Origin: Lachnospiraceae bacterium
Lineage (GTDB): Bacteria > Bacillota > Clostridia > Lachnospirales > Lachnospiraceae
NCBI GenBank assembly: GCA_021771695.1
Contig: JAETON010000003.1
Location: 1 to 64,000 of the forward strand
Length of the DNA: 64,000 nt
Direction: 5' to 3'
Position numbers and translations under genes: made by a program. The stretch's first letter is position 1. Each line of letters begins with the position of its first letter. Of the stretch, positions 42,111 through 51,213 are shown one piece after another. Under the pieces are notes generated by a model, which did not search any database, was not told where the DNA came from, and worked only from the letters and a program-made list of their open reading frames with translations.

Positions 42111-44147
42111 TCAAAGTAATTCTTTATATATTTCATCTATACTTTTCAAATGTACTATTTTTTCTACTTTCCCCTTTTCTTTTCCAATTTGAACAATCGC
42201 CTTTATTAGTTCTAAATATTCTTTTTTACCTATGGACGCAAAACAAAACAGTAAATAAACTTTTTCTTCTGTCTCTGTAAATTGAATTCCTGCTTTTGAT
42301 ACAAGCAGACTCAGACAATCCTGATTGACCCCGCAGTCTTTATTGGCATGTGCCAATGCAACTCCTTTACTAACAACAATATAGTCTCCATATTCCTCCA
42401 CATGCTCTATTGCTTTTTCTATATATTCCGGTTCAATATATCCTGCACTTTCCAATGGTTCTGCTGCCTGATGCATAGCTTCCTTCCATAAAATTTCTTT
42501 TTCCTGTATTTGAATATATTCCTTTTTCAACAATTCAGATAACTCACTTTTTCTACAACTAACTCTTTCCTGTCGATACTCATCAAATGCCTCTGTTACT
42601 TTCTGACACAACAATTCTTTTAATCTTCCATCATCAATTAAATCTTGTATCATATTTTTTAACATGCTTTTTTTTTGATTTTCCGGACTAAGCTCCACTT
42701 TTCGTTTCTGAAATGTCATTTTTTGAATCATATTCATATCATCCATTTTTAAAAATGGATGGACTTTAATTACTTGGTATTTTTCTGTCTTAATAGAGAC
42801 AGTGGAAATAATAAAATCAACTTTTTCATTTCTTTTTTCCAATAAGGAAATCACTTCATTTGCAGATAACACCCCTGCTATTTTAAAATCAAAATAGCTT
42901 CTTATTTGAGCCTCTAAATACTTTCCTGTCGCCATACTGCCCGGACATACAATAACTACCGAAAGTCTCTGCATATAACGCCGATTTCGTATCATTGCCA
43001 CACAAATATGAATCACAATTGACTTTTTCATATTCTCACTTAATTCATACCCCAAAAACCGCTCTAAAATATAAGCATTCTTCTCTACAAGATTTACCAG
43101 CCATTCATAATTAATCGAACTATCATATTCCATTGGAAGCTCTACCTCATAATTTCCCCAATCTTTCATATTTTTAATATGCATCAGAAGAGAATCCAAC
43201 AGTTTACTATCATTGCCCAGCCCTATTTTTACTTCTTCATCAATCGCTTCCACAAAGCGCATAATAACTTTATATAATTCTATTTCATCCACTGTTTTCA
43301 CAAAAGAATACAGCTCATGATCCTTAATATATTGCCGAAAATCCTCCAGCATTTTTTGAGTTACATTTAAATTCAACATGTAACCCGCATATAAAATCAT
43401 GTGATCTATTCCACTAAGAGACGATTTGCTATTTACCAGCTTTCCATCCTTTTTTCCAAAATTAAATACCACAAATAAATATAAGACAATGTCATAAAAA
43501 ACATCTTCTACAAAAACCAGATTTGAAACCTGCATATATTCCTGCATATAAGAAAATATATTCGAAAAACTATATTGTATATCCATTCTGTTTAAAATCA
43601 TCCGCTGAAAGAATCCATCATTCCTAATATTAATGGCAATTTCACGGTATAATGAAGTTAATATTGCGATTCGATTCTGCTCTGTACAATGCAAAAACAT
43701 TCCTTTTCCCGGATCCATCATTAATTCTGCTCCAAATTCCTGAAACTTTTCTTTAATACTATCAATATCATTTACAATCGTAATCCGGCTGACGTATAAT
43801 TCTTCCGCAAACATCTGCATTGTCAAATGACGATGACTGGTTGTAAGAATCATCATAATATAAACCTGCCTCTCCTGTGTAGAGAATTTATACATATAAG
43901 CATCCATATCATACAAATATTTCTCCACCAGTGCATCATCAAAATCCAGCGGTTTTATTATTTCTCCTTTTTCTGTAATAGATATTTCCGTCATGGGAAT
44001 GATCTGAAGAAATTGATTAATTTCTTTGATATCATTCCGTAATGTTTTCTGTGATATGCCGTACTTCGATGCGAGTTCTTTAATCGTCAAAATTCTGTCA
44101 CTATTTTTTATAATTTTTTGTATGATTTCCGTACTTCGTTTTCGCAT
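42111..44147 (-). CDS. PRD-containing transcriptional activator with EIIB- and EIIA-like domains (MtlR/LicR type)
   Basis: Start at the ATG at 44147 (GGAGG five bases before), 678 residues. Domains in order: HTH_11 at ~10-60, a Mga-like HTH at ~100-135, two PTS regulation domains at ~170-390, an EIIB-like domain with Cys401 in VIVCPGSMATG, and an EIIA_2 domain with His600 in VALAHANKDCG. This is the MtlR/LicR design, in which phosphorylation by HPr, EIIA and EIIB sets activity. It binds DNA and is not an RNA antiterminator. It closes the system 1 operon and probably activates it, perhaps through the repeated motif at 48150-48231. Confidence 0.92.
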   Translation of the reverse strand: MRKRSTEIIQKIIKNSDRILTIKELASKYGISQKTLRNDIKEINQFLQIIPMTEISITEKGEIIKPLDFDDALVEKYLYDMDAYMYKFSTQERQVYIMMILTTSHRHLTMQMFAEELYVSRITIVNDIDSIKEKFQEFGAELMMDPGKGMFLHCTEQNRIAILTSLYREIAINIRNDGFFQRMILNRMDIQYSFSNIFSYMQEYMQVSNLVFVEDVFYDIVLYLFVVFNFGKKDGKLVNSKSSLSGIDHMILYAGYMLNLNVTQKMLEDFRQYIKDHELYSFVKTVDEIELYKVIMRFVEAIDEEVKIGLGNDSKLLDSLLMHIKNMKDWGNYEVELPMEYDSSINYEWLVNLVEKNAYILERFLGYELSENMKKSIVIHICVAMIRNRRYMQRLSVVIVCPGSMATGKYLEAQIRSYFDFKIAGVLSANEVISLLEKRNEKVDFIISTVSIKTEKYQVIKVHPFLKMDDMNMIQKMTFQKRKVELSPENQKKSMLKNMIQDLIDDGRLKELLCQKVTEAFDEYRQERVSCRKSELSELLKKEYIQIQEKEILWKEAMHQAAEPLESAGYIEPEYIEKAIEHVEEYGDYIVVSKGVALAHANKDCGVNQDCLSLLVSKAGIQFTETEEKVYLLFCFASIGKKEYLELIKAIVQIGKEKGKVEKIVHLKSIDEIYKELL

Positions 44148-44190
44148 CAATTCCTCCATTTTCTATTCCCATATCTTAACGCAGAACAAA

Positions 44191-44216
44191 CATTGCCGCA
44201 CAATCATGCTGCAATG
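44191..44216 (-). terminator. Weak hairpin between EIIA and the PRD regulator gene
   Basis: CATTGC-C-GCA and TGC-T-GCAATG pair around CAATCA; the minus strand continues TTTGTTC. It may reduce transcription of the regulator gene or act as an RNA-processing site. Confidence 0.4.
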
Positions 44217-44249
44217 CTCATTCCTTGTCCTTTACTTATGGGGCACCAT

Positions 44250-44696
44250 TTATCCAAGCTCTTTTTCAATAAATGCCGGTATCTCTGCCAGCGGAAGTTT
44301 ATTGCATTGTTCCAAAACTCCTGCATCCAATACAAAACGCATTAGCTTTTGTAAAAATTCTAAATGATCATCTGCTTCTCTGATTGCAAGATTAAAAACT
44401 AATCTAGTATCACAATATTCCTCACTGTCGTCCATTCTCAGGAAACGAACCGGTTCTTTCAATCTTAAAAAACAGATCGTATTTTCTTTAATTCCTTCGG
44501 CTTTACTGTGAGGAATTGCTACTGGTATTTCAGATGGAAGCCCTGTTGGGTATTCTTTTTCCCTCTCAATACAGGCATTTACAAAATCCTGATTGACGCT
44601 TCCATGCTCCATCATACATTTCCCGCACAGTTGAATTGCTTCTTTCCAATCTTTTGCAGCTCCCTCTGCTGCCAAATATACATTTTTTGAACTCAT
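44250..44696 (-). CDS. PTS EIIA, galactitol/fructose type (system 1)
   Basis: Start at the ATG at 44696 because GAGGTG precedes it; 148 residues. PTS_EIIA_2 domain with the phospho-accepting His in IPVAIPHSKAEGI (near residue 60), preceded by YPTGLPSE. It would accept phosphate from HPr and pass it to the EIIB at 46002. It follows EIIC by 19 bases. It is distinct in sequence from the EIIA of system 2. Confidence 0.93.
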   Translation of the reverse strand: MSSKNVYLAAEGAAKDWKEAIQLCGKCMMEHGSVNQDFVNACIEREKEYPTGLPSEIPVAIPHSKAEGIKENTICFLRLKEPVRFLRMDDSEEYCDTRLVFNLAIREADDHLEFLQKLMRFVLDAGVLEQCNKLPLAEIPAFIEKELG

Positions 44697-44715
44697 ATCT
44701 TCCACCTCATTTAGT

Positions 44716-45975
44716 CTATCCTATCAATCTATGTATGATACAAATAATGATATCTGCAAGATTAAAACCAAAGAAACCGTCTGTTGCCATCTTGCCGCCT
44801 AAATCCAGTCCTGTGACATTAAAGAATGCTGTTGCTTCCGGAACAAAATAATTTGCACAGAAAACAATAATAAACATTGACAAAATTGAACAAACAAGAC
44901 TTCGAATTAAGTTTCCATTACTTGCCATAACACAAAATACAGTTGTATAACATACAATTGTCAAAACTCCAATTGGAAAATATGTCATATTCGGAATAAT
45001 AAATGCAAATGCAATGGTAATTGGAATACAAATTGCAGTACATGTTACACAAGCCGGATCTCCAAGTCCTAATGCAACATCCATTCCGATCCAAAGTTCA
45101 GCATCTTCTCCCATATGCTTTCTCATAAATGCACTTGCTGCATTTCCAATTGGTGTAATTCCTTCCATCATAATACTAACCATTCTCGGAATTAAAATCA
45201 ATACCGCGGAAATTCCCATTCCTGTCTGAAGAATGATTTCAATTGGCTGTTTTGTAATAACACCTAAGAAAACACCAACAATTAAGCCGACAAAACAAGA
45301 TTCTCCAAATACTCCCAATTTACTTTCCAGCCAGTCCATATCGACATCGACATCTTTCAGACCTGGAATTGCATCAAAAATTTTATTTACCAGCCATGAC
45401 AGCGGATACATAAAGGTAATAAACGAAAACGTACTGCAGGTTGTTCCTTCCAATCCAAAAAATTCCTGCCATTTTGGTGCAATAATCTCAGCAACCAAAA
45501 CAGAAATAATAGAACATGCAACCGTTACGATAATTCCTAGTGCAACACTGCCAAATAATCCATAAACCAAAGCCCCAGGAATTAAAAAGTGAATATAATT
45601 CCAAATATCTACATTTAAAACTTTTCTTTTAAAAATGAAAATCAAGATAAAGTTTGCAGCTACAATCAATGGTACTGCAATTGGAGCAAACGGCACCGTC
45701 CATGATGCTGCTCCTGATGCTGCAAATCCAAGATCCAGCGTAGTAAAACCTTTTCCCATCTTAGAATAGTAATCCGAAATCGGCTGAATCGTTGTTGTTA
45801 ATAAACCTACCACCAAATTTAATCCAGAAAAACCAATTCCTACAAATAATCCTGCTTTTAACGCCGGACCAATTTTCATACGGAAAATCAATCCTAAAAT
45901 CATAATTACAAACGGCAGTAATGCCACAGCACCCATATTGATAATCTTCTGGGTTACGGCTAATAAAAGATCCAT
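44716..45975 (-). CDS. PTS EIIC, galactitol family (system 1)
   Basis: 419 residues and about ten membrane helices, GatC family. Typical segments are LLPFVIMILGLIFRMKIGPALKAGLFVGIGFSGLNLV at the N terminus, SCFVGLIVGVFLGVITKQP, and MDVALGLGDPACVTCTAICIPITIAFAFIIPNMTYFP. It forms the transport channel for the system 1 sugar or polyol. EIIB and EIIA flank it, so all PTS components of this system are together. The substrate is not determinable from the sequence. Confidence 0.93.
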   Translation of the reverse strand: MDLLLAVTQKIINMGAVALLPFVIMILGLIFRMKIGPALKAGLFVGIGFSGLNLVVGLLTTTIQPISDYYSKMGKGFTTLDLGFAASGAASWTVPFAPIAVPLIVAANFILIFIFKRKVLNVDIWNYIHFLIPGALVYGLFGSVALGIIVTVACSIISVLVAEIIAPKWQEFFGLEGTTCSTFSFITFMYPLSWLVNKIFDAIPGLKDVDVDMDWLESKLGVFGESCFVGLIVGVFLGVITKQPIEIILQTGMGISAVLILIPRMVSIMMEGITPIGNAASAFMRKHMGEDAELWIGMDVALGLGDPACVTCTAICIPITIAFAFIIPNMTYFPIGVLTIVCYTTVFCVMASNGNLIRSLVCSILSMFIIVFCANYFVPEATAFFNVTGLDLGGKMATDGFFGFNLADIIICIIHRLIG

Positions 45976-46001
45976 AAAACTCTCCTTTCTTCCATCAGTT
46001 T

Positions 46002-46301
46002 CTATAAGTTCAAAAGCTCTTTACAGGTTTTTACAATATCTTCTTCAATCTTATCCATTCCAATGCCTGAAATTAATCCAAATACTTTAATTAACGGTTT
46101 TTTCACCGGTTTCCGATAGTTCGTCGTCACCATAATCAAATCTACATCTTCCTGCTTTGACTGAATTTCTGACATGGTGCTTTTTACTATTTTGGCAGGA
46201 ATTCCATTCTTCTTACAAATGTCCTTTACCGCCTCCTGTGCTACTGTTGATGTAGCCACACCGCTTCCACATGCTACTAAAATTGTTAATTCTCTTGGCA
46301 T
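46002..46301 (-). CDS. PTS EIIB, galactitol family (system 1)
   Basis: 99 residues with the active cysteine in TILVACGSGVATSTV (Cys11). GatB fold, with DVDLIMVTTNYRKPVKKP and GLISGIGMDK further on. The gene lies between the dehydrogenase and EIIC genes with short gaps. It is of the same family as the EIIB at 41597. Confidence 0.93.
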   Translation of the reverse strand: MPRELTILVACGSGVATSTVAQEAVKDICKKNGIPAKIVKSTMSEIQSKQEDVDLIMVTTNYRKPVKKPLIKVFGLISGIGMDKIEEDIVKTCKELLNL

Positions 46302-46316
46302 AATATTTCCTCCTGT

Positions 46317-47360
46317 TTATTCGTCTTCATTTGGGAGCAGCACAACTTTAATGGCTTCTCCTGTTTTTGTTAACTGAATTCCCTCGTTAATCTTACTTAA
46401 CGGAAGAATGTGTGTGATAAATTTGTCTGCTTCAAATTCATCTGAAATTGCCAGTTCAAAGGATTTCTGAACCTGCATACTATTCGCACCATAATGTCCA
46501 TAAATCCATAATCCATTATAATGGATATGATTGGTATCAAGCTCTGTTAATGCCCCTTTTGCTACACCGCCAAAGAATACAACGATTCCATTTTTCTTTG
46601 CCATAAAAACTGCTTGAGACTGCGCAGCAGTTGATGGATTGGCAGAAATAACTTTGTCCGCTCCTTTTCCATTGGTTAACTTCTTTACTGCCTCAATTGG
46701 ATCTGTTTTCATACTGTTAATTGTATAATCCACTCCAAACTGTTTTGTCATTTCCAAACGCTTGTCATTGATTTCAATCATAATGACTGTTTTTGCTCCG
46801 CGTAATTTGGCAAGTTTTGAATGGAAACATCCAATCGGTCCTGCTCCAATGATAACAACTGTATCTCCAAATCCAACTCCAATATTTTCCTGACACGCAT
46901 ATACAGATGACAGTGGTTCTCCAAGTGATGCCCGTTCTAAACTGACACCTTCCGGAATACGGAAAATAGAATCTCGTTCTACCTGTGTTTTCGTTACCGG
47001 AACATAATCTGCGAAACCTCCTTGGCGGTTTGTATAATCACCACCGTTTTCACACATTTCGCTATGACCGGTGCGGCATGCTTCACATTTCATACAGTGA
47101 TCTACCGGGTAAATATACAATCTTTCTCCAATTTTATATTCTGTACAAGTCTCGGATACCTCATCTACTACTCCAACGATTTCATGTCCATAAATATGAG
47201 GATACTTCCCTTTTCTCGAATCGGTTGTTAAATTTCTAATATCAGACCCGCATAACCCGATTGCAAGGACTTTTAAAATAAATCCTCCCTCCGGACATTC
47301 CGGCTTTGCAACTTCCTCTACTCTGATGTCATTTGGTCCATACATTAATGCTGCTTTCAT
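46317..47360 (-). CDS. Zinc-dependent polyol(-phosphate) dehydrogenase, MDR family
   Basis: Start at the ATG at 47360 (GGAAGGAG upstream), 347 residues. Medium-chain dehydrogenase with the catalytic zinc site (GLCGSDIR, GHEIVG), the structural zinc cysteines in CMKCEACRTGHSEMC, and the Rossmann motif IIGAGPIGCFH near residue 170. In galactitol PTS operons such enzymes oxidise galactitol-1-phosphate to tagatose-6-phosphate. A similar step on the imported phosphorylated polyol is likely here. Sorbitol- or threonine-dehydrogenase-like specificity cannot be excluded. Confidence 0.87.
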   Translation of the reverse strand: MKAALMYGPNDIRVEEVAKPECPEGGFILKVLAIGLCGSDIRNLTTDSRKGKYPHIYGHEIVGVVDEVSETCTEYKIGERLYIYPVDHCMKCEACRTGHSEMCENGGDYTNRQGGFADYVPVTKTQVERDSIFRIPEGVSLERASLGEPLSSVYACQENIGVGFGDTVVIIGAGPIGCFHSKLAKLRGAKTVIMIEINDKRLEMTKQFGVDYTINSMKTDPIEAVKKLTNGKGADKVISANPSTAAQSQAVFMAKKNGIVVFFGGVAKGALTELDTNHIHYNGLWIYGHYGANSMQVQKSFELAISDEFEADKFITHILPLSKINEGIQLTKTGEAIKVVLLPNEDE

Positions 47361-47377
47361 TATGATACTCCTTCCCA

Positions 47378-48037
47378 CTATTTATAACGATTCTTTCTGC
47401 TTCCCGGATGATTTTCAATCAAAGACAGCCATTTATCCTCCGGAATATTTTTCACTTCACCAATTCCCTGTGTAATGTGATAAATCCTCAACACTTCTTC
47501 CGCTGCTTCTATGATTTTTACAGCATCCTCCATTGTCTTTCCCACAGCTACAACTCCATGATTTCCCAATAAAACCAAATCATGATTTTTTATTGCTTCT
47601 TCAATTCCATCTGCAATATGAACGGTCCCTGCTTCTCCATAAGGAAGACATGGAATTTTTTCGCCAAATACCAATGCAAACGTTGTAGAACATTTCATAG
47701 ATATATCTTTTCCACAATATGCATAGGCGGTTAGATATGGAGCATGAATATGAGCTACTGCATTACAGTCTGGTCTCGCATTTAATGCTGCCTCATGTAA
47801 TAAATATTCACTCGATCTTTTCACACTGCCGGCAATCTGTTCTCCATCTTTCACAACAGCTATCATATCTTCATCTAAAAATCTTTTTCTGGTTCCTGAT
47901 GGTGTAATATACAATTCGCCAGTTTCACGGTCCAAAATTGAAAGATTCCCTTCTAAGGTATTTACCATACCTTTCTCATCCATAAGCTTTGCATAATAAA
48001 CAACTTCTTTTTTTATATCATTTATTCTATTTGCCAC
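47378..48037 (-). CDS. Class II aldolase (FucA/AraD family)
   Basis: The start is the GTG at 48037, because AAAGGAG lies ten bases upstream; 219 residues. Zinc ligands are in AVAHIHAPYLTAYA (HxH) and LLGNHGVVAVG, and the catalytic acid in LLHEAALN. GNLSILD near residue 30 is the phosphate-binding signature. The family includes L-fuculose-1-phosphate aldolase and L-ribulose-5-phosphate 4-epimerase. In this operon an aldolase cleaving a ketose phosphate to DHAP and an aldehyde is the simplest role. It is the first gene of system 1. Confidence 0.88.
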   Translation of the reverse strand: MANRINDIKKEVVYYAKLMDEKGMVNTLEGNLSILDRETGELYITPSGTRKRFLDEDMIAVVKDGEQIAGSVKRSSEYLLHEAALNARPDCNAVAHIHAPYLTAYAYCGKDISMKCSTTFALVFGEKIPCLPYGEAGTVHIADGIEEAIKNHDLVLLGNHGVVAVGKTMEDAVKIIEAAEEVLRIYHITQGIGEVKNIPEDKWLSLIENHPGSRKNRYK

Positions 48038-48097
48038 AATATTTCTCTCCTTTATTCGTATTTCCCTTTGAAACTCATGCATGAATTTTATGTTTTT

Positions 48098-48126
48098 AGT
48101 ATAATCCTTTCAAATTTCCGTCTCAA
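48098..48126 (-). promoter_or_regulatory. Promoter of the system 1 PTS operon
   Basis: The minus strand has TTGAGA (48126-48121), a 17-base spacer and TATACT (48103-48098), about 60 bases before the aldolase start codon. Confidence 0.78.
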
Positions 48127-48149
48127 TACAAATACTTTTCCAATGTACG

Positions 48150-48231
48150 GAAATGTTTTTTACAAATTCATACAAAAAAGTTCAAAAATGAGAAATGTTT
48201 TTTACCAGCTTGTAAAAAACATTTCTCATTT
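48150..48231. repeat. Three copies of GAAATGTTTTTTAC, two of them in a perfect 20-bp hairpin
   Basis: GAAATGTTTTTTAC occurs at 48150-48163 and 48192-48205 in direct orientation, 42 bases apart (about four helical turns), and at 48212-48225 inverted. The last two belong to a perfect inverted repeat with 20-base arms (48186-48205 and 48212-48231) and a 6-base loop. The array lies 24-105 bases upstream of the system 1 -35 element and between divergent promoters. It is a good candidate binding array for the PRD activator; the hairpin might also terminate read-through. Confidence 0.6.
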
Positions 48232-48291
48232 CCGGAAACAAATTATTCTTAGTTAATATTTTATCTTTCTATTTCCATTATGTTTCTAAAG

Positions 48292-48320
48292 TTGACAAAT
48301 AAAAAATACCGAATTATGAT
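48292..48320 (+). promoter_or_regulatory. Promoter of the ABC exporter gene
   Basis: TTGACA (48292-48297), a 17-base spacer and TATGAT (48315-48320), 35 bases before the chosen start at 48355. Confidence 0.78.
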
Positions 48321-48354
48321 ATTTTCTAGTCAAAAATTTGGGAGGCAGAGAATT

Positions 48355-50103
48355 ATGCATACATTTCAAAAATTTATCAAATATTATGGACCTTACAAAG
48401 CAGTTTTCTTTTTTGACCTGCTTTGTGCTGCATTTATCAGTTTGGTAGATCTAGCTTTTCCTCAAATACTCCGAGTATTAACTCGGACTTTATTTCTTGA
48501 GGATTCCTCAGTAATCTTACAAAAACTTCCTATCATAGGAATCATCCTGCTTCTGTTCTATATCATTCAAGCCCTATGCAAATACTATGTCAGCTGCCAA
48601 GGGCATATTATGGGTGCAAAAATGGAACGGGATATGAGAAAAGAACTTTTTGAACATTATGAAAATCTTTCTTTTTCTTATTACGACAAAAATAATACCG
48701 GACAAATGATGAGCCGCCTGGTATCCGACTTATTTGATATTTCTGAATTTGCCCATCATGGTCCGGAAAATTTATTTATTTCTGTTGTAAAAATTGTGGG
48801 TTCCTTCATTTTCCTATTTATCATTCAATGGAAATTGGCTTTCATTCTTATTTTTGTTGTACTCTTTATGCTATTTTTCAGTGCAAAACAAAACAAACGA
48901 ATGCAGGCAACCTTTTTAGATAACCGAAAAAAAATTGGAAACATCAACGCTACTTTACAGGATTCCCTTGCAGGTATCCGTATTGTCCAGTCTTTTGCCA
49001 ATGAGGATATAGAACGACAGAAATTTCATAAGGGAAATGAAGAATTTCTTATTTCAAAAAAAGACAATTACCGTGCCATGGGTACTTTCCAAGGTGGAAA
49101 TACTTTCTTTCAGGGACTTATGTACCTAATCACTTTAATTGCCGGAGGATGCTTTATTGCCCTAGGTGAAATGTCCCCGGAAGATTTAGCAATGTATGCT
49201 TTATATATAGGGATTTTTATTAGTCCAATTCAGATTCTTGTAGAATTAACGGAAATGATGCAGAAAGGTTTATCTGGTTTCCGCAGATTTTTAGATATTG
49301 TAGAAACACGGCCTGAAATTGTAGATTCCAAATCCGCCGTACCGATTACGAATCCGCAGGGAGATATCTCCTACCAAGATGTCAGCTTTTATTATGAAAA
49401 TAACGAAATTGTTTTAAATCACATTAGTTTTGACATAAAAGCAGGCAAATCCATTGCATTGGTTGGCCCGTCTGGAGGCGGTAAGACTACCATTTGCTCT
49501 TTACTGCCAAGATTTTATAATATTACCGATGGAAAAATCACCATTGGCGGCCAAGATATTCGAGACATCACCTTGGAAAGTCTTAGAAATTCCATTGGAC
49601 TTGTTCAGCAGGATGTCTATTTATTTGGCGGAACTGTGAAAGAAAATATTGCTTACGGAAAACCGGACGCTTCTTTTAAAAAAATTGTGGACGCTGCTAA
49701 GAAAGCAAATATTCATGATTTCATTATGGATCTTCCGGATGGATATGATACCTTTGTCGGTGAACGCGGAACGCGGTTATCCGGCGGACAAAAACAAAGA
49801 ATCTCTATTGCCAGAGTCTTCCTAAAAAACCCGCCGATTCTAATTTTAGATGAAGCAACCAGTGCTTTAGATAACGAAAGTGAACGCCGTATTCAAAAGA
49901 GTTTAGAAGCACTTTCCAAAAATCGTACAACGATTACTATTGCTCACCGTCTTTCTACAATAAAAAATGCAGATGAAATTCTTGTAATTGATAATCATAC
50001 CATACAGGAGCGAGGTTCACATAACGAGCTAATAAAAAACCATGGAATTTATGCAAGATATTATCAGATGCAGTTTGAAGGGTTGGAAACATTGAATATA
50101 TAG
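48355..50103 (+). CDS. ABC transporter, fused permease and ATPase (exporter type)
   Basis: Start at the ATG at 48355 with GGGAGG upstream; 582 residues. Six membrane helices (~1-300) are followed by an ATPase domain with Walker A GPSGGGKTT near residue 375, the signature LSGGQKQR and Walker B ILILDEATSALD. This is the MsbA/BmrA/YheI-like half-transporter design, which works as a dimer exporting lipids, drugs or peptides. It has its own promoter and no partner half-transporter beside it, so a homodimer is likely. It ends without a strong terminator before the convergent NifX-like gene. Confidence 0.93.
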   Translation: MHTFQKFIKYYGPYKAVFFFDLLCAAFISLVDLAFPQILRVLTRTLFLEDSSVILQKLPIIGIILLLFYIIQALCKYYVSCQGHIMGAKMERDMRKELFEHYENLSFSYYDKNNTGQMMSRLVSDLFDISEFAHHGPENLFISVVKIVGSFIFLFIIQWKLAFILIFVVLFMLFFSAKQNKRMQATFLDNRKKIGNINATLQDSLAGIRIVQSFANEDIERQKFHKGNEEFLISKKDNYRAMGTFQGGNTFFQGLMYLITLIAGGCFIALGEMSPEDLAMYALYIGIFISPIQILVELTEMMQKGLSGFRRFLDIVETRPEIVDSKSAVPITNPQGDISYQDVSFYYENNEIVLNHISFDIKAGKSIALVGPSGGGKTTICSLLPRFYNITDGKITIGGQDIRDITLESLRNSIGLVQQDVYLFGGTVKENIAYGKPDASFKKIVDAAKKANIHDFIMDLPDGYDTFVGERGTRLSGGQKQRISIARVFLKNPPILILDEATSALDNESERRIQKSLEALSKNRTTITIAHRLSTIKNADEILVIDNHTIQERGSHNELIKNHGIYARYYQMQFEGLETLNI

Positions 50104-50169
50104 TACTCACATTAAGAGGAACAATATGGTTATGGATCAAAATCTGTAACCTTATTGCTCCTGCATGAT

Positions 50170-50565
50170 TTAATGACATTGATGTCCGCATTCATGATCG
50201 TGATGGTTTCCACAGTCATGCCCTTCTTCATGATGATGATTACATTTTGCAGATGGATCATTTACCAAGTCGCCTTGAAGAAATGCTTCTACCTGTGCAT
50301 CTGCATCACCAGATGCACCCCCGACTAATTGGATTCCACATTCTTCCAATGCCTGCACTGCACCCATTCCAATTCCGCCGCAAATTAATACATCAACTTT
50401 CTCATTCTCCAAAAATCCTGCCAAAGCTCCATGACCGTTTCCATTGGTATCCATCACTTTAGAGGATATAATTTTGCTGTCTTTTGTTTCATATACTTTA
50501 AACTGCTCCGTATGTCCGAAATGCTGAAATATCTGTCCATGATCATATGTAACTGCGATTTTCAT
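50170..50565 (-). CDS. NifX/NifB-like (dinitrogenase iron-molybdenum cofactor) domain protein with His/Cys-rich tail
   Basis: Start at the ATG at 50565 (AAAGGAG upstream), 131 residues. Residues 1-~105 form the small FeMo-cofactor-binding-like domain (MKIAVTYDHGQIFQHFGHTEQF, then DVLICGGIGMGAVQALEECGI). The final ~25 residues are packed with His and Cys (CNHHHEEGHDCGNHHDHECG). No nitrogenase genes are nearby, and such proteins are widespread in anaerobes. A role in binding or delivering a metal cluster is inferred. It is monocistronic and divergent from the LytTR gene. Confidence 0.85.
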   Translation of the reverse strand: MKIAVTYDHGQIFQHFGHTEQFKVYETKDSKIISSKVMDTNGNGHGALAGFLENEKVDVLICGGIGMGAVQALEECGIQLVGGASGDADAQVEAFLQGDLVNDPSAKCNHHHEEGHDCGNHHDHECGHQCH

Positions 50566-50686
50566 TTTTATAATCTCCTTTTTCCTTTTCATGTATTTTA
50601 CTCTTATAATGTACCCCATATTTTTCTCTAATGTCAATATTCCCAACCACTTACCCTCCACATCCTTACCTGTCACCGAATTTTCA

Positions 50687-50715
50687 TTTACAAAAAATCC
50701 AATGGCTGTTATAGT
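50687..50715 (+). promoter_or_regulatory. Promoter of the LytTR-LiaF-like operon
   Basis: TTTACA (50687-50692), a 17-base spacer and TATAGT (50710-50715), 22 bases before the ATG. Confidence 0.65.
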
Positions 50716-50736
50716 TGGCACATAGGAGATAGATAT

Positions 50737-51213
50737 ATGAAGATACGAATTCAAACGGATAATACTCTAGCGGAAGATGAAATTATCCTTCATTGCCGCA
50801 CTGAGAATCAGCAAATCCGAACCTTACGAAATTCCATAGAAGATCTTATTACAAAATCTTTTTCTATTTTGGCATGCCAAAAGAAAAATGAAATTTATCT
50901 TCCGGTTTCAAATATTTTATTTTTTGAAACTTCAAATTCACTGATTTACGCACATACCAAAGATGATATGTATGAAGTCACTTATAAACTTTATGAATTA
51001 GAAGAATTTCTCCCTGGATATTTTATGAGGATTTCAAAGTCAGCCATCGTAAATATCCATCAAATTTTATCTATTCATCGAAATTTAACCGCTTCCAGCA
51101 TGATTGAATTTCAGGATACACATAAACAAACTTATGTTTCCAGACATTACTTTAAAGTATTAAAATCAAGATTAGAAGAAAAGAGGAATATCAATGAAAA
51201 AGAAACACACTAG
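50737..51213 (+). CDS. LytTR-family DNA-binding regulator without receiver domain
   Basis: 158 residues. Residues ~50-150 form a LytTR DNA-binding domain (IYLPVSNILFFETSNSLIYAHT, YFMRISKSAIVNIHQI). The first ~45 residues are not a phospho-receiver, so it is a stand-alone LytTR protein. Such proteins are usually encoded with a small membrane partner that inhibits them. Here the next gene overlaps by 20 bases and codes a membrane protein, fitting the LytTR regulatory system pattern. Its targets likely include its own operon. Confidence 0.88.
   Translation: MKIRIQTDNTLAEDEIILHCRTENQQIRTLRNSIEDLITKSFSILACQKKNEIYLPVSNILFFETSNSLIYAHTKDDMYEVTYKLYELEEFLPGYFMRISKSAIVNIHQILSIHRNLTASSMIEFQDTHKQTYVSRHYFKVLKSRLEEKRNINEKETH

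Noticed and set aside
50170-50565. Nitrogen fixation gene
   Set aside because: Only a NifX/NifB-like small domain is found, a type widespread in non-fixing anaerobes, and no nitrogenase or nifB genes are nearby.
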